64,000 nt of DNA from Eopsaltria australis (taxonomy: Eukaryota; Chordata; Aves; Passeriformes; Petroicidae). Below the pieces are notes generated by a model that did no database searches, was not told the origin of the DNA, and saw only the letters and a list, made by a program, of their open reading frames with translations. A program made the position numbers and the translations under genes. The stretch spans positions 9,656,402 through 9,720,401 of the forward strand of contig JAVTVJ010000040.1 in NCBI GenBank assembly GCA_034509425.1, written 5' to 3'. Of this stretch, positions 53,305-64,000 are shown one piece after another (positions within the stretch are counted from its first letter, which is position 1; the number at the start of each line of letters is the position of its first letter).

Positions 53305-53910
53305 TGTGGCCGTCCGCCTGCCTCCTCGGTGGAGTGGAGGTGGCTACTAGCAAAGGCGGATGCGACTTGGGTCCTCGGGGGCCAGCCTCGTTCCCAATCG
53401 CCGAGCGACTCTTGCCTATGCTCCCTGCTAGCTGCTCGGTAGGTGAACTCTCCCACACCTCAGGGGGTTCCTCCAACCCAGGAATGAAGAGACACAGACA
53501 CGAGGTTCTGTACTCTGTGGCACCGGGGATCGGAGGACCTCGATTCCCCTGGGACACGATCTTTTATTGTTCCCCCGGTGACCAATCACCGGGTAGCAGA
53601 GGGGAGGAACTGGGGAGGAGCAGGGGACAGGGAGCGAACCAGGGATAGAAGGGGGATGAGCGAGGGTTACAGACAGGGGAGTGATACAATGAACAACCGA
53701 GTAACTGAGAACTCTCTAGGAAACTGGGGGTGACTAACTCAGATGGGCAGGTGGTGCTCCCCAATGAGCCCTGGGGGTATTAACCTGTCTTGAGCCCAGC
53801 TTCTTCTGGGCTAAACTATTGTTTGCTCTACCTCGGGGGAGCGCTCCTGCTCCCCCCAGGGCTTTCTCATTGGAAATTCTTCTTCTGGGGTAACCTGCAC
53901 CACTGCCACA
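53305..53910 (-). repeat. 5' LTR of the provirus
   Basis: 606 bp with TGTGGC...GCCACA ends, the same length as the 3' LTR. About 17 substitutions separate them by eye, including a clustered CT/TA pair near position 115 and a TA/AT swap near the viral 5' edge. The env-coding stretch shared with the 3' LTR stays open here too. The right outer flank is AGTGTG, which does not match the GCATTT left of the provirus. Confidence 0.95.
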
Positions 53911-53912
53911 AG

Positions 53913-55142
53913 TGTGTCAGCTACACGAGACAGGGTTAGGCCCCTGCTTTGGGCCATGCAAAGATTAGGCTAGACTCTATCTAGCTCGGGCTAGGCTTTG
54001 TCTTGTCACTCTGGGCTTAGATGGCTTTACTAGGCTGAGTCAGCTCTGCAGAGCTAGGTACAGAGACTTTGAGAGTTTCTGCTATCCAGCTCGGACCTGT
54101 TCAAACAGCCCGGCAGGGAGCACGTGATCGTCACTCTGTTAGAGAGAGAGAGAGATTAACTCTCTCCATGCCTGGACTAAACGTACCGACACCCATCCTT
54201 CCTTGCAGAGAGAGGAACGAGTGAGGACATCTGCATAAATGCAGCATAGAGACTTTACAGTCAGTGAGGAAAGCAGAACTGATACCTAAAAAAAAAAGCA
54301 TGAGAAGTGCTTCGAGAGTGAAGCTGAAAACTCTTTTAAAAAACCATAGTTGGGGACTGAGCTAATAAATTCCCAGTAATATATAAAAATATAGTCCAAA
54401 AAGAGGATGTGAGGTTCTTATTACAGCCAATGAACTAAAATACTTGGGTAAAGACAAGTAAATGTTAAAAAACTACAGCCTAATGAGAAACTTGAACCAA
54501 GAGAGAGGAGAGGTTGTGACCCAGAGCCCAGGTCCCAGGGGAATGCCAGAGAACCTGAGTTGTCAGGAGAACCTGTGTTGCTAAGCACATAAAAAAAGAT
54601 TTTCTTTGTTACTACAATTAAACTGTACATCCTTAAAACAAGTACCCTGTAGACTGTTCATGACCCATCCTAGTAGCTCTGAGAAGGCTACTGGTGTGGG
54701 AGGGATCCACCATTAAGCTGGTCTTTTTTCCGGGCAGCAGCGGATGGTGAGGCAGAAGACCCATAAAAACTGTATTTTTCTTACAGAAAATCCATAGTGT
54801 AAGCAAAAGAGACTTCTCTCCCTAAATAAACTAGAACAAGAGCTATTTCTGAAGTAGTAAAGTGACTGGAGGTCAAAGTGTTGTCTTTTATATGTTGTCA
54901 GAAAGAATGAAATAGAGAGGTGGGGGAAGGAGAAGTAGTCTGAGGAGTTTGTTCTAGTTTTTTCTTAGTTTTTTTTCTTTCCCTTTGTCTTAAGTATATT
55001 AATAAAGTTTCTTAATACTTTATAAAGTTTAAACCTGCTTTACCTACTCCTAATCCTCATCTCACAACAAACATCAAATAAATTTAAGTAAGTGTGCTGA
55101 CATTTAGCCACAAACCTAAATAGGCAAACTAAAACCACTACA
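53913..55142 (-). mobile_element. second LTR-like element, minus copy (about 1.23 kb)
   Basis: Reading the minus strand from 55142, it begins TGTAGTGGTTTTAG and runs to about 53913, where it ends in CTGACACA. The segment from 54063 to 55142 matches the + strand 62909-64000 nearly throughout, with scattered changes and small indels. TG...CA ends and a length over 1 kb suggest a solo LTR of a family I cannot name. No internal retroviral coding region is attached. Its left edge sits two bases from the provirus, so the two insertions are practically fused. Edges are accurate to a few bases. Confidence 0.75.
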
Positions 55143-57905
55143 CAACTGCATTTCTTTTTTCCCACCATCTATCCCCCTCACACCTTATAATATGTAATAG
55201 CCTCACACAATTCTAAAGTGCAATTTCATCTCATTTTATCTTTATAGGTGTGATTTTCCCTTGAAGTTTTCCCCAGAAAATAAATAAACCATCATGGAGT
55301 TCATCGCTCCAAAATGGCTCCATCAATGTGCCATTATCTCATTCAGCAGCGTGTCTTAATCCATGCACCTTAAGCCAAAATAACTGTTTCACACTGTTCA
55401 GAAAGTAAACTTGACTGCTGGTTTTATGTTGCATTCACACAAATTTAAGATGCTGAATCTAGTGTGTCAATGCATTCATGCATAGTTAGTCATGTTGCCT
55501 ATAGCAATCAGACAGCACTGATGGGATTTTCAAAACTTTCACTTCCTTTAATGCCAACACTAAGCATTTGCTTTAAATGCCACCCTATCTGAGCCTGACT
55601 GAAAGCCTAGGAAGCAATTTAAAAATCTGGGTCCATAGGAATTTAAGCAGGCCGCCCAACAGGCCTAATTAAGTTTGCTGCTTTCAGAGGTGAAAATGTG
55701 GAGCTACAGAAATTTTGCTGATTGAGGAGTTATTACCTCAGAAATCAGCAAAATTTCACCAGGTCCCACCTGAATCCTGGGTACCATGGACAAAAAACTT
55801 GTATATCACTGAACTGTCTCAGGGTGTGAACAAGGTCCTTCTTTATAACCTCTCCAGTTATTTGCAAAACAAAATAATAGAAGCAGAATAAAGGTTGATT
55901 CTTTCATGCAAACAAAATATGAAGTCATGGAAGATGTTCTCACTTAACTGGATAATCAAAAGAAAAGGATAAATACAGGATAAAGATTGATATGTTAAGT
56001 ATGGATACTAGAGGATCAGCATTGACTTCTTTCTCTTATTTTTGATTCTGCCATACCTATGGCAGTTTGATTTTCATTTTTTTAAAATAATATAATTGCT
56101 GGTATATTTTATGGGGAAATGTTTCCCTACTTGCAATACTGATAAAAATCTTATAAAATAATATCAAATTGTGTCTATTGTGTTATTAAATAAAAAATTT
56201 TTCATGTAGCTTTTTGTGAGTGAAAACTAAATTGTAAAATTCGTTAAGAAGCCAAATGTTACAGACCTCAAATATATTTTCTTCCTCCAACATAACATAT
56301 TCCAGTTTAAAGTAATATCCTTTACTTAACTGATAAATTATTCAAGGTGAAGACTAGAGATTTTCTGGTTCATGTATATTAGCCCTTTCTTGAGCCTTTT
56401 CCATGACACTGATATTATCTCATAACAAAAGAGAGGCATCAGAGAACAGCAACATATCTTGGTTCTGTTCCTACTGAAATTAATGTGGGTTATAAAAGAA
56501 GTAGTAGATATGCCAGAGTATTAATTACTGAAAAACATCCAATCGTCCCAATATAACATTGCTATAAATCTTGATAAAATACCATGCAACTTTACCCTTG
56601 CAAATGACTTGGGCGGGAAGGGGGGGGGAAATATGTTTTGGTGATGTTCTCTTGTTTACTTATTTATTCAGTCGAATCCCTGTATTTCCCTTTCTGTTTC
56701 AGCAGCAGAAATTCCAGTGTTCCCATGGAGTTTTCAGAGATGTGGAAGAATAATAGCAGCAAGAAAGAGCACACAACAAATTCTCACCTCTGTTACTTGC
56801 AGTCATCAGGAAAGCACAATTAAAAAAAAATATGATTAAAGAAAGGTGATAATAGCCTCTATCCTGTGTAGCTATGCATTACAAATTGAGTGTAAATTAC
56901 TTACTTTGCCTCCATGTATAATACTAAGAATGATGTAGCAAAACATTGGTCCATGCTACAGAGCTCTGCCTGCCTAGTAACAGTGGCTAGGAGACGTGGA
57001 AATAAATCATATTCTCTGACCATCACAAATGTACATTGTTTCTTGTACACAATCCTACAGCAGCTGTACAGTATGTGATAAAGCTGTCCTGAAGCTGTTC
57101 AAGTTGGTGTTTGAATTTGCTGGCAAACCCCCTCCTCTCGCTTGCAGACCTCTTGTCTCCACTAGAGGGTATTACCAGTATGTCTATACTGCCACAGGCA
57201 CACCAGCACTGCCTCAACACTTCCCTTTCCAGGCTCAGGTTTTGCCCATCATGGACCAGCTGCCTCCCCACAGTTCTGCAGCAGTCAGAGGCACATTCCT
57301 GAGCTGCTGGAGTACAGAGACATGCACCAAGAGCCTGCAAGCTCCTGCACACCTTGGCCAGCAAGAAACTATTTATTTCTAGGTGCTTTAGAGAGTCAGG
57401 ACTTCAACTATCAGGGCAGCCCTGCAGGCCTCTACACACACAGGCTGCTGACTCCAGCAACACATTGTACACCTGTAAGACCGTGAAATTTACCTTTGTG
57501 TGTGCTCTTGGAGAGAAAATGAAACTTATGCATCTTCCTTTAAGAGCCATTTATAACAGGAAAACACAGTGTGAAGAAGCTGACACAAATGCTTGGATTA
57601 TTTGTACTGCAGTGCTAAAAAATTATGGTGGCAGAAAGGCAAGTAGGGAATCTTCCATATGTTGCGCAAATAAAAGCATGGGCCCACTGAAACTGTGATT
57701 TGTATTCATATAGGCAGATGCTGACTAGGCAATTCCTTAAGCTAAATTTTACCAGACCATCTTCTTTCCTCTCACTACCAGACAGACTGCCATGATTTTT
57801 AGTTTAACTACACAGCTTGACAAACAAGAACAATCAAGATCTACCATTGCACAGAACACAAGTGTCAGTTCCTGCCCCAAAAACCTCACAGCCTAAATAC
57901 ACAGC
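55143..57905. other. non-coding DNA, no gene seen
   Basis: AT-rich sequence, possibly a continuation of MAP3K7 intron 7. The hexamer GCATTT that abuts the provirus on its left recurs at 55148-55153. The open frames near 57.0-57.7 kb (up to 117 codons, overlapping on both strands) show no domain. No MAP3K7 exon 8 was recognised. Confidence 0.55.
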
Positions 57906-58601
57906 TGTCCTAGTTTAGGGCAAATGTTAGGAGGAAACCTTGGAGGGGGTCTCCTCTAGAAAAGCCAATTCCAGCCACCCCTCCCCCAAACCAGTTTGGG
58001 AAAAAATTTCCTTAGAGAAAAAGTGGAAAAAACTATTTATTTAATAAGCAGAATATTCACAAGCATGGAAAAAAATTTTAATGATATAAAACAATGAAAC
58101 CTCTCCTTTCTCTGAAGAGATGGTGGATCCAGAGAGTCCTCCTGTGGGTGTGGCTGTGTCAGCCTCAGTCCCTCCAGAGGCTGGGGCCGATGGCCAGGCC
58201 CGGCTGGAAAGTCAGGGGGCTCCCGGGGGATTGTCCTGATGTCTTGGACCACAGAGATGCTGACCAGTCCCAGAAGAAAAAAAAAAACCAGCAAAAGAAA
58301 CAGTCTCTCTCTCCCTGCAAAAGCCGAGAGATCTCTGAGAGCACTCCACTGCGAACTCCGAGAGCACACAGAGAGCTTATCTCTATTTTTCTGTCCCCGC
58401 TTCGAGCGCAGTCTCCGAAGGAATTTCCGGGGGAGTAAGGTGTAACTCCTGTAGACAAACTGTGCGCGTTTTCTCTCCCCCCCTTCACTCTCTTCACTCT
58501 CTCTGTCTCTCTGGGCCTAACTTAAAGCTACAGAACTTAATACCCGGCATAAGCAGGACAGATGATTGGGGATACAAGCATCTTACAGTCAACCCAGGAC
58601 A
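57906..58601 (+). mobile_element. solo LTR with 5-bp target duplication (ERVL-like)
   Basis: A 696-bp element starts TGTCCTAGTTTAGGGC and ends CCAGGACA, so its ends form the inverted repeat TGTCCT/AGGACA. It is flanked on both sides by ACAGC (57901-57905 and 58602-58606), a perfect 5-bp target-site duplication. A 5-bp duplication and the TGTCCT start fit bird ERVL-type LTRs. Internal genes have been lost by LTR-LTR recombination. Direction is taken from the TGTCC start and an orientation call is tentative. Confidence 0.88.
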
Positions 58602-61600
58602 ACAGCAGAGGCAGGGAGAAAGACCTGTGCCTGAGGTGAAGGAACACCAAAGCCAAGAGGCCAGAAACAGCTACTGTTCCAACACTGTCACGAGAAAGGT
58701 TAACAGCAGAGTTCACAAACGTAGAGCAATAGCATCTTATGTGATGTTTATCAGCTGCTCCACCAGCTTTACTTCCCAACTGCCTCTGCCCTAAAAACCT
58801 CAGGGCTGAAAAATGCAGAAAATTACTATAGCTTGGGACTGTCATGAGAAAAGAGAAAAAAATTGGAGTAACTGTAGCCCTAATCCTGCCTCCTTCTTCT
58901 ACAATGTTGGGATACTTCATTGTGTCATTATCTGAGGCCAGACTTTTGGGTTATATGCAATCTTAAAATGCTCAGATGCTGTCATTGAGTGAGATGTGTG
59001 TTACAGCTGAACAAATGAAACGACAGAGATTGGGTCCCACTTTCCAGTTCACACAGACTTGAATAAATGAAAGTCAGCCAACAAGTTGGATTTTATTATT
59101 AGCACCATTAATAATCATATAGTTATGCATAGTAAATTGATAATAATTACCTATATTATTTTGGCACCATTATCAAATATTGCTTCGAAGTGGAACAGCC
59201 TTAAACATCTCCAGTCACAGCAAAGTTGCAATACTCATCCTCAGGTGAGGATACCATTTTCAAACCTACAAACTGGATTCATCTGCATTAAAGCAAATGC
59301 TCCCAGTTGATGAGTAAAAATGGTTTTTAACTTAATGGTAAACTGGATTTACATCACTTGAAGTCCCTTTACATTTTTGTAATTTACTGGAGTAAAAACG
59401 ACTTTGGCTGCAATGAAAACAAGGTCTAGCAGCTCTTCTGATTCACAGTAATTCCCTATTGATACCGGAGAAGGTATCCTTCTCTTAAAAGAGAGGGGAA
59501 CACTTTTGCACAGGCCTAGCTGGCATGGTGCCTGAGAGGGAGTATGTGGAGATAACAGGTCCTGCAGTGGAGGTGAAATTCAGATCAGAGCAGACTAAAT
59601 ACCAAAAATCTGATTCTTCAGATTCTGGTAGAATTTCACACATTTCCCATCTTTTACTGCAGACCCCATAAGAAGGTTATGCAGGGGAACACATTTGGAC
59701 ATAGATGTTTTATTCCTGCCTGTGCAAGGCCATCTGCTCACTGACATTTTGTCACCATGGCAGTACCCGAAACTGGCACAAGGCAGCCTGTGTTCAGCTT
59801 AAACCCAGGCTCAATACAAACAGCAATGCTCGATATTAAAGGGTGGATCTCTCTGTTTAAAACACTGCTGAATTTAAGTAATGCCACAGCTGACCATGGT
59901 GGATCACTGCCCCAAGGTGCATTTAAGCACTGTTCCATAAAACCAAGGCCCAAAGCACTGTCAGTTCTCACACAGTGTGAGTATGTACATATCTAAGGTG
60001 CAGCATCTTGTGTCCCACAGGCAGACCCAGGCAGGCCAAATTCTTTCCATGCCAGAACAGCACAGGAAAAAAAAAACATGAACAGAGTGTGTGGCCTGAG
60101 TTTGAAGAGTGTGGTGGTCACCACTGAAGGCTTACTCCTTTCACCATTCATTGTAAATAGGAAGGAAATTAGGACAATCAGAACAGTTAAAATGTAAATG
60201 ACAGAAATAGCTGAAAACCTTTTTTCCCCCCCAGTTCCTACTTGTTTAAACAAAGCCCTAACAAGCTACAGTCATAGGGGCCTGCAATGGATCCATGGCA
60301 ACAGAAAGCCTTGGCCTATGGCTGCCATCTTCCCGGGCACACTGCCATTAGTTTACCAGATATACATGTACACATTGCAGGAAAAGTCACCAGGCTCAAG
60401 CTTCATTCACTGAAAAAGGAGATCATTAGCAAATGAAAGAAAAATATAACAGGTCAGCAATTTCCTTGATGAACTCATCTATTTATTTTTATTTGAAAGA
60501 GAAAGATGAAATTATTCTTGTAATTTTTGGTCTTTGTACCTCTAGTGAAGAGAAAATTGCACCTATAAAGCTGATTTTGATTCTTACACAGCAGATGAAT
60601 AATAAAATCAATGCTTCAACATCTATGTATTCCTAAAATATTCTTCACAGGGCATCTGAATAGCACATTAAATGCAGAAGGTGATAGTACTGGAATACTA
60701 CTAGAGATTACACCAAACGAGATTTTATTTGTTGTTGTTTTGTGTTGCTTTATAATCCTTGCTTGTGGAAAAGGGGTTATTTAATCAGTCATAAGATCAA
60801 GAGCTATTCAACAGCATAAGGACACTTGTTCCAAGCCTGATCAGAACATAAATTCCTAAAAATCACATGAGAAATCAAGTACACAAAAAAGATAAGCAAA
60901 GCCATCTCCCAGAGATATGGTGGAAATATTGGATATGCTGTATGCTACTGATGTAGAAATTGTGCTTATTAAAAATTAGGTAAAAAGCAGTTAACTTTGT
61001 GGGTGGAAAAGAGAGACCGTGTGAGGCAGAGCACAGCAGTAAATGTCTCCAACCCATGACACTCCTTTCACATGGTGTGTGCAACAAGGGACAGCCTGCA
61101 ATGTATTTGATAAGTAGTGTGGTTTACTTTTATTCTGGTTTTGCAGGCTCAGCACACAACTTCTAGAAGAGATTTATAAGGCATTTTTCAAAGATATAAC
61201 AGACCTAAGGAGGCTCTCAGGTGTCACAACAGAAATTTTAGCTGATGTTTTAGTCTTACCTCATGTGAGTTTGCAGTATGGCAGGGTGATCTGAGAGACA
61301 AAACATGAGATCGCTCCATTTTATATTGGCTGATATTCTTGACCCACTCAAAATAACCATAAATAAATAAATAAAATCAGATACTTGTGACTTAACTTGC
61401 TGTTATTCTCATAGTAGACTGAAGCCCTGTGTCAGTAATAATTGCTCACCTTTCCTTTTCCAGGCCAAACCCAGGAAGCCATCATACATGTGTTCTAAAG
61501 TAATGCAGAAAACACTTGCCTTGAGGTACCACCATGCTCTTTCATGTTGCATCTTGAAGCCATTCCAAGCTGTCCTAATGAGCAATGCCAGCATGTGCCT

Positions 61601-62908
61601 ACACTTTGGCACTTTCATTAAAGTTCAGTCATGCAAAGTGCTAAGCAGACAGAGAGGGGGCTGATCAAATCTGAGATGCCAGTAGAAATTATTCAGAAAA
61701 ATCCCACAGCACATGTTTGACTTTCAACATATGATATGCACCCTTGTGAATCACTCCGACAACAAACACTGCTAATTACTTCTCCTAGAGATCAAACAAC
61801 ACATGTAATATACTCACTTGTGGTGCTGATGTAGGACTAACCCTGACTGGGGTTACTACCAAACTGCCAATATTCACTGGAAGCAGATAATGCCCTCTGA
61901 TACAGCATTGTCACTAACATACTGTCTTTCATCACAGAAATTCTCTCCTCTTATTTCATGTTGTAATTTGTTTGACAGGAACATTATGAAGATCAATTAC
62001 ATTTTAACTGTATTTTGTTTCTTTTCCTCTTTTAAATTATCTGCAATATCTCTCTGCAGAGTCACTCTGGGATTCTTTTTCACACTTTATAATCAGAGAA
62101 AATGTATTCTTTTAAGGTTTAGTTACCAATAAGGAGTAATTTCTTTATAACTGTAAAGAACCATTGTGGTTGGGGTGTCCAGCAGGACCACGTTCATCAC
62201 CCTTAGTGCTCAGTCTGTTTGTGAAGTTCCTTAAAAGTCTAATAAGGCGAAACAGGAAGGCTGTTGGTGGACATCAATGCAAAAATGAGTTCTCAGAAGA
62301 GCTATAGCTCTAGCTTTAATCCTTGTAGGATCTCCAGTCCTTCATGTTACCATGGTAGAAGTAATAACAAACAAAGATGAGCCAACACTTTATAAACCAA
62401 AATATGAAATATAGCCCAGATGTATGGATATACACCTTCAAATAGCCAAATCATTTTTTTGGCCAGCAGTCCTTATAAAGCAAGGCAAGAGATATTATTC
62501 AGTGTTATTTTTCTCTAAATATCTAGGAAAAGACGCTACACGTGCATGTACATGCACACGTTTACATTTGGATAATCTAGCATAATGAGGGTTACTGAAC
62601 CCTTCTAGGTCAAAATACAGTATTTTAAAACATTTCACTATATCCAACCTCTAGGAATTGCTTCATCCATCAAAACACAACCACAACTGGAGTAGGAGAT
62701 GGCAACCATGCTAATGAATTAACATAGCATGCAACAGTTATAAAGACCTCAAGTAAAAATGCACTGCTCTGGGAGGGACTAAAGAGCGCTGTTAACTGGA
62801 AACCAATTTGGTCAGGGCAGGATCTCATATCTGCTCTGGGATAAGTTCAAGTGGAATTTGAACTACAGAAAAAGTCAGGACTCTGTCTTACCTTTGATTC
62901 AAAGAAGG
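58602..62908. other. non-coding DNA, no gene seen
   Basis: 4.3 kb of AT-rich DNA without a recognisable exon, RNA gene or repeat family. Open frames are all short. If the MAP3K7 intron continues across the insertions, this is more of intron 7. Otherwise it is unrelated intergenic DNA. Confidence 0.5.
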
Positions 62909-64000
62909 TGTCGTGGTTTTAGTTCGCTTATTCAGGTTTGTGGCTAAATGCTAGCACACCTACTTAAATTTACTTGATTGCTTGTTGTGAGATAAGGATT
63001 AGGAGTAGGCAAAGGAGGCTCAAACTTTATAAAGTACAAAGAAGTTTTATTAATATATCTAAGACAAAGGGAAAAAAGAAAAAAAAACCTCAAGAAAAAA
63101 ACTAGAACAAACTCTTCAGACTACCCCTCTTTCCCCACTCTCCATTTCATTCTCCCTGACAACATACAAAAGACAACACTTCGACCTCCAGTCAGTTTAC
63201 CACCTCAGAAACAGCTCTTGTTCCAGTTCATTTAGGGAGAGAAGTTTCTTTTGCTTACACCATAGATCTTCTGTAAGAAAAATACAGTTTTTATGGGTCT
63301 TCTGCCTCACCATTAACCGCCGGCCAGAGCAAAGTCCAACTTAATGGTGGATCTCTCCCACACCAGTAGCCTTCCCACAGCCACTTGGGTGGGTTATGAA
63401 CAGTCCACAGGGTACCTGTTTTAAGGATGCCCAGTTCAATTGCAGCAACAAAGAAAAATCCCTTCTTCTGTGCTTAGCAGCACAGGTTCTCCTGACAACT
63501 CAGGTTCTCTAGCATTCTCCCCGGGACCAGGGCTCTGAGTCACAGCCTCTCCTCTCTCTTGGTTCTAGTTTCTCACCAGGCTGTACTTTTTCAACACTTA
63601 CTTGTCTGTACTTAGGTATTTCAGTTCATTGGCTGCAATAAGAACCTCACATCCCCCTTTGGACTATATCTTCATATATTACAGAGAATTTATTAACTCA
63701 GTCCTCAACCATAGTTCTTTAAAAGAGTTTTCAGCTTCACTCTTGAAGCAACTTCTCATGCACTTCTCTCCAGGTATCAATTCTGCTTTCCTCATTGACT
63801 GTAAAGTCTTTGCGCTGCACTATGTAGATGTCTTCACTCGTTCCTCTCTCTGCGAGGAAGGATGGGTGTCTGTGAGTTTAGTCTAGGCATGGAGAGAGTT
63901 AATCTCTGTCTCTCTCTCTCCGGCAGTGTGAGGATCACGTGCTCTTTGCCGGGCTGCTTGAACAGGTCTGAGCTGGATGCCAGACGCTCTCAAGAGTCTC
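62909..64000 (+). mobile_element. second LTR-like element, plus copy (cut by window end)
   Basis: It starts TGTCGTGGTTTTAG at 62909 and is the reverse complement of 54063-55142 with modest divergence. Shared landmarks are AAAATACAGTTTTTATGGGT, TTAATGGTGGATC, the GA/CT-rich run near 63900, and CACGTGCTC/GAGCACGTG. About 150 bp of its far end should lie beyond the window. Whether it is a solo LTR or the first LTR of a longer element cannot be seen from here. Confidence 0.8.

Larger units (their letters stand above)
45170..53910 (-). mobile_element. full-length endogenous retrovirus (beta-like gag-pro-pol, alpha-like env)
   Basis: An 8.74-kb provirus on the minus strand, antisense to MAP3K7. 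In viral order it has a 5' LTR (53305-53910), PBS (53285-53302), gag, pro, pol, env, a polypurine tract and a 3' LTR (45170-45775). All four coding regions are open. The LTRs are 606 bp each with TGTGGC...GCCACA ends. Gag, pro and pol occupy three frames joined by two -1 frameshift sites, as in betaretroviruses, and the PBS is Lys-type. Env is of the alpharetrovirus-like CX6CC type. GC content is far above the host intron. No matching target duplication directly abuts the two outer ends. Confidence 0.97.

Noticed and set aside
58037..58497. Open frames over the solo LTR, both strands
   Set aside because: They lie within the LTR, overlap each other, and have no retroviral domain.

Overview
The window reads as nuclear DNA of a bird, most likely a songbird. 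The evidence is seven exons of a vertebrate MAP3K7 (TAK1) gene, several CR1 LINE fragments, a tRNA-Ile-headed SINE with a CR1-like tail (resembling zebra finch TguSINE1), and LTRs of passerine type. Host DNA is AT-rich, with a sharp CpG island at about 24.5-25.9 kb and a GC-rich endogenous provirus at 45.2-53.9 kb.

Layout. 1-24.4 kb: intergenic DNA with no gene I can support. It holds an ancient CR1 piece (7.6 kb), two minus-strand CR1 copies (17.7 and 19.0-20.1 kb) and the SINE (23.5 kb). 24.5-25.9 kb: a TG/TA microsatellite, a 30/20-bp minisatellite and the CpG-island promoter of MAP3K7. 25.64-43.86 kb: coding exons 1-7 of MAP3K7 on the + strand. They cover the N-terminus and most of the kinase domain, including the glycine loop, catalytic lysine, HRD, DFG and activation loop. 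45.17-53.91 kb: a full-length endogenous retrovirus on the - strand, antisense to MAP3K7, with 606-bp LTRs, a tRNA-Lys primer site, and open gag, pro, pol and env frames. 53.9-55.1 kb and 62.9-64.0 kb: two copies of a different, about 1.2-kb LTR-like repeat in opposite orientations. Between them lie about 7.8 kb of non-coding DNA and a solo LTR with a perfect 5-bp target duplication. MAP3K7 exon 8 and later exons were not found anywhere in the window.

The provirus is the most notable object. Gag, Pro and Pol lie in three successive frames joined by two -1 frameshift sites (GGGAAAC with an 8-bp hairpin, then GGATTTC touching the pro stop). This is a betaretrovirus-like plan with a Lys-type primer site. 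Its Env instead has the CX6CC transmembrane subunit and the cysteine-flanked internal fusion segment of alpharetrovirus-type Envs, and its C-terminus is encoded inside the LTR. The genome is therefore mosaic. The two LTRs differ at about 17 of 606 positions and lack matching target duplications directly at their outer edges, although every gene is open. This suggests recombination, a nested insertion, or an assembly junction.
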